Source of the DNA: Kingdonia uniflora
Lineage: Eukaryota; Streptophyta; Magnoliopsida; Ranunculales; Circaeasteraceae
Length of the DNA: 64,000 bases
Direction: 5' to 3'
Assembly (NCBI GenBank): GCA_014058105.1
Contig: JACGCM010002493.1
Coordinates: forward strand, 744,001-808,000
Below the pieces are notes generated by a model, which searched no databases, was not told where the DNA came from, and was given only the letters and a program-made list of their open reading frames with translations. The stretch's first letter is position 1, and each line of letters starts with the position of its first letter. A program made the translations under genes and the position numbers. Below are positions 11,649 through 23,439 of the stretch, in pieces.

Positions 11649-14600
11649 CTGCAGCTCCACTTACGCAGACAACAAGGCTTTAGAGGTCTCACTTTCCCTG
11701 GAAAGTCCAGACTCTAGATCTTTTACTTTGTGACTCATTTCTCTAAGTGCCTACAAAAGTTTTATAACACAGAGTCAACTTACAGAATTTTATTCCTCAC
11801 ATCCAGTTCAACAACTTACAAAATATTCAAACAAATACACATGTCTACCCTACCTACTCACTACCACCTTCTGGGAGCTCGACGTCATCCCCTTGATTGT
11901 TGAGCACCGTCTGGTGGGAAACACCACCCAAACCGTCTACGACCCCCACTACTTTTTCTACCTCCTCATCTCCTTCCTCAACGTAGGTGTCAGCCTTAAT
12001 GGCATCCACCTCCTCCTCGGAATAGCCCTTCAGCATCAAGTGACGACCCAGTCTATCATGCTCCTACACAATCTCGTCTAGATTGGCCTTTACCTTAACC
12101 TGTAGTTGGCTGATCGCCACAGTGTGAGAGGCCTTCAGCTGCCTAACTTCCTTCATGGCTTCAATCTTAGCCCGAGCTAGTTCTTTCTCCATTTCGCCCT
12201 TCGCCTTCTTCAGCTCGGTTTTTTCTTCTTCAATACCGAGCTAAATCCCCTTCACAAGACGAGCGACCTACATAAAACGAATCAATCTTAGTGATTATTC
12301 AAGGTACATAAAGCAACTTTATCCCAATCAATAAAACTTACCATTTTGCTCGTGTCTTCTTCTCTCATGGAGAGCCGCCAACCTGGCCCTTTCCTCGACC
12401 TCTCTAAGGTCATCCACTGCAGTAGGTCGTACCTCAGCGACCTTCTCCCTGGAGGATTTGACACTACTCCTCTTCTCTTTTGTGACCTTACCACTTTCCG
12501 TGGCTCCCGAGTCCGGCAAAGACTTTAACATCCGTATTTTCGAATATTTTTGAGCTATCTTGTTTGTCGTGAGATTCGGTTGAGCCGAACTGCCTGATCT
12601 AGGAGTCTTGGACAAATTAGTTTGAACCTCCTCACCACTTACTAGTTTTTTCCTTTATCGAACCCCGCCATTGACCTGGTAGACTTAGCCTTTCTAACCT
12701 TGTTCGACTTACTATCAGCCCTTTTTTACTACTCAGGCCGAGTCCCTCCAACACAAGTTCGAGTTCAGTTTCCTCCTCGACGACTTCATCCAACAGAGAT
12801 TCCTTCCTTTCCACTGTAGACTTCACGCCTGCAATAACACATTCTTACTATCAACTATGGCTGTCAACAAAATGAAGCAATAATTTTATCAATGCATATC
12901 TATAATTACTTTGTTTTATAGTTCTAAACTGAAGATCCAGAGGTTCTTCGTCGTCTCTCTGAAGGCAATTACCCTTCACCCATATGACGTTATCATTCCA
13001 GGTACGACCTGCCAAATTCAGATCGAAAAAATGAGGCCGAGTTACACTCGTACAAAAATATTATCCCCCACTGGCTTAAAATTCTTCACCCAATAAAACT
13101 GCAAAACATCCTCAGGGGTTATCCTCTTCACTTTTTCCTCCTTTCCCACTTTTCATTTCGATGGTCACACACGGTTATTACCTCCCATATGTTCCCGTTC
13201 AATTGAACAGGACATGCCTCAATTTCATTCATAATCCCCTTCGCCAAATTGGTGTGGGGCAGGCTCAACCCATACTCTAATTGAGATAGGTAACACAAAA
13301 AACCCTCCTCGAGGTCACTCCTAACATCCCCATCAAAATATTCCAACGAGATCGATTCATATATGCCCTATCTCATTTTTCTACTTCCAAATCTACCTGC
13401 AGATAAAAAAAATCTTCACCCTCCCCAACCATACAACCCCTAAATGGCCTACCGGAAAACTCTACACAATTACCCCCCTTCTCCCTAACAGAACCCTTAG
13501 CCTTACAAAACTCTCTAAAGGCATCAGAACCCGGAGGATAAGATACCAATTGGCCAGGAAAACCCAGGAATTGTTCAAACCCTACTTCCCCTTCACTATT
13601 AGACTCATTCGTTCGACCAGAGGTCGATGCCTCATTAACAGACGAACTATTCATCTTAAAAGCAAATTCTACAGGCATGTTTTCGATCTACATAGATGCC
13701 TCTCACGCTCGACCTACATACATGTTAAGGTATTTATCATTCTTCCATCTATGTATATATATATATATACATACATACATATATATATATATATATCTTC
13801 AATATATATCTCTGATCAATTGTTTACGTATAACATATATCTTAAACATATTAAAATATCTTAACATATATCGCATACATCTCTACTAACCTTCGGTATC
13901 CGAATGAGAATCGGTAGTAGAATCAAGCTTTCTCCTCACAATACTGCTTTATTGCCACCTACGAGATCTATAATCTTTTGCCCTCTTCAACCGCTTATCA
14001 CCTTTGGATAAGTCTTTATCGAATCTCCTGATCTTTCGTCTCTCTCTCTGAGTGCTCTCCAAATTTTTTGAAGTTGTAAAACGTTTGATTGGAGACGAAG
14101 AAAAAATATTTATCCTTTCTCTCTCAAGCGGCTGGCATTTATTGCCCCTCGCACGAACCGTCCTCTATTCCAGAACTGAGGCATCCTTTCTACTCTCCAT
14201 GTCAGATGCCTTGTACCTTTTTAATAAAATAACTTTTCCATCATTACAACTCCCCTCTTTTTTTAAAATATTTTTTCTCCCTATTTCCATATCATTTCTT
14301 TTTACCTTCCCATACTCATGATGACTCACTCTGTACGATGTCAGAGTTCTATTTCCTTTTGCATACAAAATAAAGCTAGAAGCTTCTGTATTTTCATATT
14401 TTTGTTACTCTGTCATTGTTTATCATACTTAAAGTGATTGACGCCATTTTCTCAACTGTACACATGTTTAAAATTATTTAAAATATTTGCCAAAACAATC
14501 TCAAAGCAGATTCACCTCTATAGAGGATCCGATTGACTTATATTGTTTCTATTACATTCAAAACAATTATATTATTCATAAGACACACTTTACACAACAT

Positions 14601-14933
14601 CCACCACAACCTTGGTAACCTAAGCAACCATCATCTAATCACATTATTCGTCGATCCTCAGATCTTCAAATTCGATCTCAACTTCAGGGATCAAACCCAC
14701 CAACCTTTCTCGTTCAACCGAATCCCCAACAAATTCAAAAAAAATACTTCATAAAAGTAACGAGCATACTCAAGTTCTCTGCTCCTTATATTAAATCCTT
14801 CAAGCTGACATTCCCTCACTGGTAACTCAGTATCATGACCAAGTGAACTGAAAATCCTCTCCCGCACTTTTGCAGCTTTTATAGCTAATCGTCCTTCTGC
14901 GGCATGACGAATCCTCTGAGATCAAGCCTGTAC
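11649..14933 (-). pseudogene. Antisense extra gene of copy C: upstream exons
   Basis: Exons inferred from alignment with B and consensus splice sites: 11750-11649 (102 bases), 12267-11854, 12828-12352, 13687-12921 (conserved globular domain: LVSYPPGSDAFREFCKAKG, then NGNIWEVITVCDH), a piece at about 14330-13890 (KRYKASDMESRKDASVLE), and the first exon from about 14933 to 14640 (SQRIRHAAEGRLAIK... REL-YARYFYE). The first two codons are missing because copy B inserted there. Damage includes a TAG at the end of exon 12267-11854, a TGA replacing Trp after LEVEK, and an AT instead of GT donor after 12921. Confidence 0.7.
13745..13797. repeat. TA-rich microsatellite
   Basis: A run of TATATATATATA with CATACATACATA interruptions lies just upstream (in coding sense) of the 13687 exon of copy C, within the inferred intron. 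Copy B has a shorter, imperfect TA-rich tract in the same place (about 23320-23350). Confidence 0.85.
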
Positions 14934-15512
14934 TGTAGGGACTTATTCCTCGACCTCAATCATAATCGAGTTCACTCAGCTCGATTTACCTCCATCTCAG
15001 GCTCACGCAATTTCAGTACACAACACTCCAGTCAAACATTCTAACCAACCCCACGAACTACATAAGAAACTATATCGTGTTAAACCCGAAAAACGTTATT
15101 CAGTCAAAAACATCTATCTCCCACGAACTTGTCAGATATTCAATCAACCGCCACTAACCACATTATGCGGAAGACGTGCCCCAACACGACGAAGAGCTAT
15201 GGGAAAAGCCTATAAAAGGGAGAAGTTCCAGAAGATACAGGGACCAGAAAAATTACTCAAACTTCATATTTACGAGATAAAATGCATTTCTATATTCTAG
15301 AGATCACTTGTAATAAAGATTTCCACTCAAAGCTATAAAGAGACTTTTACAAAAATCCTCCATACAAGTAGTGGTTTTTTTACCTATTCAGAGGTTTTCC
15401 ATGCTAGAAACACCTATTTTAATTTCTTACTTTCTATTATTATATTGTTATAGGATCATTGGTGTGATAGCTAATTCCTAATCGTATCAAGCTACGGAAT
15501 TTGGCCATTACA
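14934..15512 (+). repeat. 5' LTR of copy B
   Basis: 579 bp, starting TGTAGGGACTTATTCC and ending GGCCATTACA. A TATA box (TATAAAAGG) is at 15211-15219 and an AATAAA signal is near 15313. The 3' LTR is 580 bp and matches along its length; differences seen by eye are mostly transitions. This points to an old insertion. Confidence 0.93.
15211..15219 (+). promoter_or_regulatory. LTR TATA box of copy B
   Basis: TATAAAAGG lies about 300 bases before the LTR end. It is conserved at 26421 in the 3' LTR (TATAAAAAGG) and, more weakly, in the LTRs of A and E. It is the expected start-site element for the genomic transcript. Confidence 0.65.
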
Positions 15513-15514
15513 TT

Positions 15515-15532
15515 TGGCATCGTCTGTGGGAA
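15515..15532 (+). other. Primer-binding site of copy B
   Basis: TGGCATCGTCTGTGGGAA begins two bases after the LTR. Compared with copy A (TGGCGCCGTCTATGGGAA) it has GCGCC changed to GCATC, consistent with decay at CpG. It resembles the tRNA-Asp 3' end in its first bases only. Confidence 0.7.
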
Positions 15533-15583
15533 AGATTGTATATCCATGATATCCTAAGATAGTTTTTCATTACAATTTTCAGC

Positions 15584-16550
15584 TATGGTTTCTTCCAGAC
15601 GATAGGCCGTAAGAACTCAGCTAGAAATTTCTGTGGATCTGGGACAACTCACCGAGTTATGGGCGAATATCCACGCAGAAGTAGAGAAACACGCCGAGCT
15701 CGAACTTCAATTGACGAAAGATCGCGAGCTTTAAGAGAAATGGCTCGAAGTAGAACAATAAGCTCGTTTTACAGCGCTCAAACGACACTAAGATTAGATT
15801 AGTACGATGCAGACTACACTCGAGGCTCTTCAAAATACTCAGCGGGCCCCTCCTGCCAGAGGTCACGATCAACTTCCAGAGACCTCCCGATTCTTGGCAA
15901 GGGAAAGGTTAGGACCTAGGGGGGTCACCAGTAAAGCAATCTCCAGAAATCTACCACATGGGCCACAACCTTCCATCCATTTGGGAGGAGATGTCCAATC
16001 AGAAATCAGTCGGGGTCACCAGACTCCCATTTACCATGAGGAAGACCAATGACCTCTCTGTCAGATTCCAGCACGAGACTGTTTGAGTGAAGGTACGGGT
16101 ACTCATCATCCCCTGCCAGCACATTCAACAATCTAACCAACACGTCATTATGTCACAAAAGAGCATATGGATCAACAAATTAAGGAGCTGATCGAGGCAC
16201 AAATTCTGGGAGCTACCGGCGACACCACGACGTTGCAAAGAAGTCCAATTGCTAAAGAACTAGTCGATATGGAAATACTGAAAGGTTTCCATACTCCCAA
16301 AATTCATAAATACAAAGGTACAGACCCGAATGAGCATATCCAGCAATACCGCGATTCATTAGGGCTGCACTCAACCACATTCTCTACCGACTGTTCGCCA
16401 CAAGTTTACAGGAAGAACAACTCTAATGGTTCCACTCTCTCCCTGAGGAATCTATCTACACATTTGATCAGTTACAGAAATAGGTCGTCAAAACATATGC
16501 TCACAACAAAGACAAAGAGGAAAGCTTCTATTCTCTAATAGGTGTTAAGA
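15584..16550 (+). pseudogene. Gag remnant of copy B
   Basis: Starts MVSSRR and continues RTQLEISVDLGQLTELWANIHAEVEK..., with stops at several Arg/Gln positions. Two open parts remain: 15807-16052 (MQTTLEALQNTQRAPPARG...) and 16167-16538 (MDQQIKELIEAQILGATGD... IKG-like capsid start, TPKIHKYKGTDPNEHIQQYRDSLGL). The latter matches the start of the retrotransposon Gag capsid domain. A frameshift follows near 16380 and the frame then runs into the RNase H junction. No zinc knuckle is present. Confidence 0.78.
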
Positions 16551-16576
16551 AGTCACAAGGAGGGAAGTCACGAAGA

Positions 16577-17214
16577 GTGCAACAGTGGTCAGTCAGTTTG
16601 GGCAAACATGATATAAAGTTTGAACAACGTCATTTAAAAAAAGGTCAGGCCGTTGCCGATTTCCTCGCAGATTTTCCAGTGGAACATCTCGAGTGGGAGG
16701 AGCACGATCCAGACCTTACTGAAGACACACCAGAAAACCCACCTCCCAAGCCATTTGACAAACGAGCTGACTGGATCACTATGTCAGGGTAGAGACTTCT
16801 CACCGATGGATCAGCAGAACCCGCAGGGTCAGGAATCGGGATCGTTTTGATTTCCCCTTCAAATGACAGAATTGAGAAATCAATCCGCCTAAATTTTGAG
16901 GCCTCAAGTAATATTACCGAATATGAAGCTCTCATTCACAGAGTCGACCTCGCTCTTGAGCTCGACGTCCCCAAACTCTCAGTTTGCACAGATTTAGTAC
17001 TCACCATTCATCATTATTCTGAGTAGTACAAGAAGAATGGGAAGATGATCGAATACGCAGCCCTCATGGCAGATAGGATGAGTAAGTTCGCGAAAGCGGC
17101 TCTCGAATATCTTCCTCGAGGGGAGAACAGACACGCCGATTCCTTGGCGTATCTAGCCGGGGTCTTGGGTACGGAAGCTCGATATCTCCAGATCGAAATC
17201 ATTTCAACCCCCAG
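16577..17214 (+). pseudogene. Second (archaeal-type) RNase H of copy B
   Basis: The frame begins MQQWSVSLGKHDIKF and carries LLTDGSAEPAGSGIG, NITEYEALIHR, VCTDLVLTIHH and NRHADSLAYLAGVLG, so all four acidic positions are still readable. Two TAG stops (TMSG-stop near 16790 and SE-stop-YKK near 17026) replace Trp and Gln as judged from copies A and E. It follows gag directly, with RT deleted. Confidence 0.82.
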
Positions 17215-18504
17215 CATTGATCGCATATCAGTATGCACGATTAATACTGGGGGTGATAAAGGGGAAAACAATGATTGACGAAAGCCTTTCTTAGATTACC
17301 TCGGTTTCGACAACAAATGCGACGGACCACTTCCAACAGATCCGAAAGAATGCAGACAACTGATCAACAAATTGAAACGTTACATGGCTCAAAATGGCAG
17401 GCTTTACCGTCTATCAGTTACAGAACCTTACCTCAAGTGCTTCTCAAAATCGAAAGCAGACGAGCTGCTTCACGAATTACACAAAGGAACTTGTTGCTCT
17501 CACGCCGCAGGTAGATCATTAGCAAATAGAGCAATAACTCAAGGAGTATTCTGGCCTGGCATGCGCAAGTAAGCAAAAGAGTATTCCCACAGATGTGACA
17601 TCTACTAGAGACATGAAAATATGATATGCGCCCCTGCACCCGAGCTCCATACAAGCAAGGATTTCTAGCCATTCAAAAGATGGGTACTAAACCTTGTCGG
17701 GGAATTCCCTAACTCTCTAGGTAATCACCGCCACCTACTCGTAGCTACCGATTACTTTACAAAGTGGGTTGAAGTAATTCCACTATGTCGAACCAGAGAA
17801 GAAGAGGTCGTCTAATTTATTTAGAACCACATTATCACTCGATTCGGGTACCCCCACCTGATTCGTATTGATAACGGGCCCCAATTCATGGGAGAAAAGG
17901 TCGCGACCTTTCTAAATCACCACAATATCATCTATTCACCATCAAATCCATACTATCCTCAAAGCAAAGGCCAAGCTAAAATCACCAACAAAACCATCAT
18001 GGATGGACTTAACAAATGGCTTCACTCACAGAAAAAGGTAATTGGGTCCGCGAGCTACCTCACGTCCTGTGGGCGTATCGAACTACTCCCCGACAGTCCA
18101 TGGGGTATACTCCATTCCTCCTTGATTATGGCATCGAGGCAGTCATTCCATCTGATTATCATCATCCAGTTTGGGATCACGCGCTAACTGATGTGGAAAA
18201 TGAGTTTGAATTGGCTTGCAACCTCAACATGATAGATGAAACTAGGAAATGTGCCATTCTTAACCTAGGCCGATACCATCATATGCTGGCTAGGTCTTAC
18301 AATAACCGAGTCAAGAGCCGCACCTTCCAAATCAAAGATCTTGTCCTACGAGAAATTCCTCAACATCGTAAAGAGCCTCACGCTGGAAAATTAGCCGACA
18401 ATTGGGAGGGTCTATTCATTATCACAGATCTCCCAGGCCTGGGATTATGCTATCTCATGACAAAAGAGGGTGTCCCCATTTCAAATCCTTGGAACACTAG
18501 ATGA
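17215..18504 (+). pseudogene. Integrase of copy B (broken, best preserved C-terminal half)
   Basis: It starts from the RNase H linker LQIEIISTPSIDRI and shows the zinc-finger region near 17480-17600, LVGEFPNS near 17690, IDNGPQFMGEKV near 17865, and YYPQSKGQAKITNK near 17955, where the catalytic Glu position reads Lys (G-to-A). The last 162 codons (18016-18504) are open: WVRELPHVLWAYRTTPRQS, then LREIPQHRKEPHAGK and a tail NPWNTR. Stops and a shift near 18015 separate it from the core. Confidence 0.85.
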
Positions 18505-18639
18505 TTGAAATGATACTATCGTTAGTCATCTCACTACTCCATTTCCATGTTTTGCTGTTTGTTATCAATTCCAAAAGTGAGATTCTTATCTCCATCCAAT
18601 GTAAATTCTGAACTTATCAATGAAAGTTTTTTTTACATA

Positions 18640-19500
18640 ATGTCAATCTCTTCACGAAATAGTCATTCACATTCCACAGATTCAAGCATAGATAATACTA
18701 GCATACAATCCACATTCCATAAGTTCGATCGAGGAACTACGTTGGCTTCTGCCACTTCATATCTGTGAAGGTGGCAAGTGTAAAAATTTGTTCAACTTCA
18801 AAGGGCCAAGCAATAGATAAGACATATGTAATACTAGTCTTCATCTTTTACAACTTGTTTGGTCTACACCAGTTGGCTGGATCGAGCATACAACTTGGTT
18901 CAGCTGAATCTATACATATCTGCGAGGGTGGCAAGTGTGAAAACTTGTTCAACTTTAAAGAGCCAAGCAGGAGATAAGACATAGGTAATACTAGTCTTCA
19001 TCTTTTACAACTTGTTTAGTCTACACCAGTAGGCTGGATCGAGCATACAACTTGGTTTAGCTGAATCTATACATATTTATGAAGGTGGCAAGTGTAAAAA
19101 CTTGTTCAACTTCAAAGGGCCAAGTAAGTGATAAGACATAGGTAATACTACTCTTCATCTTTTACAACTTGTTTGGTCTACACTAGTAGGCTGGATTGAG
19201 CATACAACTTGGTTCAGCTGAATCTCTACAACTCTGCGATTGTGACAAGTGTAAAAGCTCGCCTCACATCAAAGACACAACCAGGCATAAGATAAAGTAA
19301 AGATTATACTAGCTTTCATCTCTTTCAATACGTCTGCGACATTTCTATAAGCCTAGGTCAAGGATAATACTTGGTCTAGCAACCCCTCAACATTTCTGCG
19401 ATTAGAACAAATGTAAAAATTTGTTTTTTATCAAGGATCCCGCCAGACACAAGATAAGGCAAAGGTCATACTAGCTTTCATCTATAACAATGTGTCAACA
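18640..19500. repeat. 157-bp tandem subrepeats in the spacer of copy B
   Basis: The (G/A)CAAGTGTAAAA anchor recurs near 18775, 18931, 19088 and 19245 (about 157-base steps); a diverged unit follows near 19400. Units carry AAGACATAGGTAATACTAGTCTTCATC and an imperfect CAAGT...ACTTG palindrome. Confidence 0.9.
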
Positions 19501-19532
19501 ATAATTCTACTTATTTTTAGGTCAAAATCATA

Positions 19533-20917
19533 TTACAGAAGATTCTTCCCAGCTGATACAGTATCAGCAATGCTTTCCTCCACATGATTAAGAGGTCTAT
19601 CTTTCAATTTGTAGGCCACAACAACTCTACCTCGTTCTACTAAGTCAGCAGTTCGAGGGCCAGTTGGGTCTCCATGACGCCCAGATAGTTACCTCGATCT
19701 ATCTCAGCTCCACAGGAGCATCTTTTATCTGACAGAGTTTTGAACAAGGTATCACGTTCTGACTTAAGCCTTTTAACTTCCTCTACAAAATATGCAACAA
19801 TCACCTTTAACAAGTCAGATCGAGCCACATCAGGTACTACAACTTTTGTGAACCTAGCCTTCAACCACTCGTGATACACCTTTACACTAATATAAGAATC
19901 CTTCCAAGCGTTTCTATCCGCATCAATCCTATTGTGGTGAATGACATCTTCTTTCAATTTAGTAATATACTGCTCCGACTCAGCCAAATTTATGGCTTGT
20001 AATCCTACTACCCGGGCACGAAGCATCCCAAGTTTAACGTTCAACTTCTCTCTCACAGGCAGATCCTTCAATAAATCATCCTTTCTCTTCACTAGAAAAT
20101 TCTTAGCTCTTATCTCCCCCCCTAAAATTCTCTCCCTGATAAGAATAGCGTCCAGCTTATGCCGACATTCCCTCAAATCTGTATTTCACCTCTGAACATG
20201 CCCCTGAATTCGAGATACATTACTTTCTAGCTCTCCAATATGACTTGAGAGACTAACGACATCCCCTTGAACTAGAGGAGCCTTAATCACAGTTCTACTT
20301 CCCCCAGAGCGCTCTCTAGCCTCAACTTTCTTAGCATGAGCAATGGCTTGATCCCATTCAGCTTTAAGACGAGCGACTCTCTCGTTTAAGCCATTACACC
20401 TGCGCCGCATTTCTCAGAATTCCATATCCTTGGTGGGGAGGGCTATTTGCAAATGTTCAATTGCGGCCTCCGACGCCGATAGGTTTTCTCGAGCTGCCCT
20501 CAACTCATCATCTTTTCCAATAAATTTTTGTCACATTCACTCCAGCTTGATCCTGTAGCTATTGAGATCAGACCGACATAATTCCTCAGTTCGTTCCAAC
20601 GCCTGAATACGGTATTGAGCCATATCTACCTACCTACCCTTTACAGCTAATGTATCAACCTGACGTTGAAGATTCTCGGCACGCTCTGTTACCTCAGATA
20701 AATCTTATAATCCTTTCTTAATCCCAGATTCTATCTCCTCGACCTGACGAGTCAGGTTAGAGATGACCTGATTCAACTTATCTAGTCTGAAGTGTATTTT
20801 TTTGTACTGATCCTCCCAGTTCTCATTCGCCTCCTTCACCCTATCGAACTGCTCTGTAAATTCCTGATTGCACATGAGTGCGTGATCCTCACGTACGCGA
20901 GATGCATCCAATTCGAC
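19533..20917 (-). pseudogene. Antisense gene of copy B: last (coiled-coil) exon
   Basis: The acceptor CTCAG|GTCGAATTGG is at 20917, with the frame VELDASRVREDHALMCNQEF. The long coil includes EQFDRVKEANENWEDQYKKI (20705-20926), RVARLKAEWDQAIAHAKK (20186-20410) and a 178-codon open stretch 19640-20176 with YFVEEVKRLKSERDTLFK and CSCGAEIDRGNYLG. It ends with ...NLL and TAA. There are a few stops between the open stretches. Confidence 0.78.
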
Positions 20918-21220
20918 CTGAGACATATAACAACGATTTAGTACAGTTTGATTAAGAAAGTATCATCTCTACATATACATACAACATTTTAAGAGACTAC
21001 GTGGGTTTTAGGCATCTGTTTCCAAATACTTTTAGATTAAAAGTTTGGAGTCCATTCTCAGATGAACACTTCACTAATATTCTTTCGGCATACAAGGTAC
21101 ACACTTTCGATATCCTACTCAGTATTAATAGCGTTAGATTTTTGCTATGCCTTTCTATCCTATTTACTTAACTTAGCGTTGGTATAACATAAAGATTAAG
21201 CAACTTATTTCAAATCTAAC

Positions 21221-21322
21221 CTGCAACTTCGCTTGCGTAGATAACAGGGCCTTTGAGGTCTCTATTTTGATGGAAAGTCTAGATTCTAGGTCATTTATCC
21301 TGAGACTCATCTCTTTAATTAC
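21221..21322 (-). pseudogene. Antisense gene of copy B: 102-base internal exon
   Basis: TGTAG|GTAATTAAAGAG at the 5' side and TTGCAG|GTTAGA at the 3' side flank exactly 34 open codons (VIKEMSLRINDLESRLS... QAKLQ), again coiled-coil in character. The equivalent exons in copy C (11750-11649) and copy E (37620-37519) are also exactly 102 bases with the same splice sites. This is strong evidence that the antisense gene is or was spliced. Confidence 0.75.
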
Positions 21323-21422
21323 CTACAAAATATTTATAAATATAGACAACATACAGCATTTCCTTTCCCGCACAAAAGTTTAAAACTTGTAGATATTCAA
21401 ACAAAATACATGTCTACCCTAC

Positions 21423-21833
21423 CTTCTCACTCCCATCTACAGGGAGCTCAACATCGTCCCCTTGGCTATCAAGCACTGTTTGGGGGGACACACCATCCAA
21501 ACCGTCCACAACCTCCAATACTTTTGCTTCCTCCTCCTCTTCCTCTGCATAGGTGTCGGCCTTAATGGCATCCACCTCCTCCTGCGAGTAGCCCTTCAGC
21601 ATCAGGTGTCGACCTAGTCAGTCACGCTCCTCAGCCATCTCGTCTAAATTAGTTTTTGCCTTGAACTGTAACTGGCCGATCACCACGGTATGAGCAGCCT
21701 TCAGCTGCTTGACTTCTTTTAGGGTATCAGTCTTAGCTAGAGCCAGGTTTTTCTCCAGCTTGCTCTTCACCTTTTTCAGCTCGGATTCCTGTTCTTCTAT
21801 ACCGAGCCAAATCCCCTTGACTAGGCGAGCAAC
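21423..21833 (-). pseudogene. Antisense gene of copy B: 411-base exon with acidic tail
   Basis: TTGTAG|GTTGCTCGC opens 137 codons that end GAGAAG|GTAGGG. Content: a Lys/Glu coil (LKKVKSKLEKNLALAK), a conserved GYSQEEVDAIKADTYAE motif, an acidic run, and VVDGLDGVSPQTVLDSQGDD. One TGA (near 21615) replaces Arg that copy E retains (ERDRLGRHLM). Confidence 0.7.
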
Positions 21834-21907
21834 CTACAAAAATTATATCGACCTCAGTTACTAGATCGAAGTATATTAAACATTTTTATCTGATAATTTA
21901 AACTTAC

Positions 21908-22395
21908 CATATGGTTCGTGTCTTCCTTTCCTTGTAGAATCGCTAACCTAGCCCTTTCCTCGACCTCTTTGAGATCATCCTTCGAAACAGATCGCCCCTC
22001 AACAGCCTTCTCTCCTAAACCCCCTAAAGGATCAACCCTCATCCTCTTTCCCTTGTGCGACCTCATCACTGACTGTGTACCAGAGGCCGGCAAAACCTTT
22101 TTTATCTGTCTCTTCGGAAACTTGTGGGCTATCTTGCTCGTCGTTTGGTTCAGTTGAGCTGAACTGCCCGACCCTAGAGTCTTAACTCGAACCTCATCCC
22201 CGCTTGTTTACCTTGTTCCTTCATCAACACCCGTCATCGACCTAGTAGACTGAACCTTTACAACCTTTTTTGACCTACTTTTAACTCTCTTCTTTCTACT
22301 CAGGCCGAGTTCCCCCAAAACTAGTTTGAGTTCAGTCTTCTCCTCTGCGACCTCATTCAACAAAGACTATTTCCTTTCCACTGTAGACTTCTCAC
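21908..22395 (-). pseudogene. Antisense gene of copy B: basic exon
   Basis: TTGCAG|GTGAGAAGTC to ACCATATG|GTAAGT. Translation is Lys/Arg/Ser-rich (LGLSRKKRVKSRSKKVVKVQ, then MRSHKGKRMRVDP) with two or three stops. It ends in DDLKEVEERARLAILQGKED. Basic clusters could serve in nuclear targeting or nucleic-acid binding, but that is inference from composition. Confidence 0.6.
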
Positions 22396-22486
22396 CTGCA
22401 ATAAACATATTTTCCTATCAACTTCACTTGTCAATAAAACATAACAATAATTCTATTTATGCATGTCTATACTTATTATGCTTTAC

Positions 22487-23256
22487 AGATCTAAATCGGA
22501 GGTCCAAAAGTTCCTTGTCATCTCTTTGGAGGCAATTACCCTTCACCCATATGATGTTGTCATTCCATGTTCGACCTGCTGAATTCAGATCGAAAAAACA
22601 ATGCCGAGTAACACTCGCACAGAAGTACGACCCCCCACTGGCCTTAAAATTTTTCACCCCATAAAACTGCAAAATGTCCTCGGGGGTTATCCTCCTCACT
22701 TTAGCCTCCCTTTCCCACCTATCATTCAGATGGTCACATACAGTTATGACCTCCCACATATTCCTGTTCATTTGAACAGGACATGCCTCAATTGTATTCA
22801 TTACCCCTTTCGCCAAATTGGTGAGGAGGAGGCACAACCCATACTCAAATTGAGATAGATAACACAAAAAACCTTCCGAAAGGTCACTCCAGACATCTCT
22901 ATCGAAATACTCTAACGAGATCAATTTGTCTATACCCCTATCTCATTTTTCTACTTCTAAATCTGCCAAAAGATAAAAATACTCATCCCCGTCCACTACC
23001 GTACAACCCCTAAACTGCCTGCCGACAAAATCTACACATTTACCCCACTTACGTCCTATAACCCCCTTGGCTTTATAAAATTCTCTGAAAGCATCAGAAC
23101 CCGGAGGATAAGACACCAACAAACCAGGAAAACCCGGAAATTGTTCTAATCCTCCTTTCCCTCCGCTATCGGATTCATTTGTCCTACCAGAGGTCAAAAC
23201 CTCATTAATAGATGGCCGACCCATCTTAAAAACAAATTCTACAGGACTTTTTCGAC
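22487..23256 (-). pseudogene. Antisense gene of copy B: conserved globular-domain exon
   Basis: The acceptor GTGTAG|GTCGAAAAAG is at 23256 and the donor AGATCT|GTAAAG at 22487. Conserved text includes LVSYPPGSDAFREFYKAKG, SLEYFDRDVWSDLSEGFLCY, PVQMNRNMWEVITVCDHLN, GVKNFKASGGSYFCASVTRH and NDNIIWVKGNCLQRDD. A TGA at about 22940 replaces the Trp of copy E's KEKWDKGI. The same domain occurs in C (13687-12921) and E (39652-38851). I do not recognise its fold; plant transposon-like proteins with a YF/W-rich globular domain before a coil are the nearest thing I know. Confidence 0.75.
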
Positions 23257-23439
23257 CTACACCGATGCCTCTCACGCTCGACCTACATACAGGTTAAAGT
23301 ATTTATCATTCTTCTATCTATATATACATATATATCTATATATTCAACATATATCTTCGATAAGTCAGTCACACATAACACATATATTTACACTATAGAA
23401 TATTAAAGTATGTTGCATATATATCTCTGCTAGCCTTCA

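Noticed and set aside
13550..13889. Plus-strand frames with Tyr/Ile runs
   Set aside because: They arise from the TA microsatellite and the complement of the antisense exon.
15584..18504. Element B as an endogenous pararetrovirus
   Set aside because: Two LTRs, a target duplication, integrase and archaeal-type RNase H are retrotransposon features; no movement or coat protein text is present.
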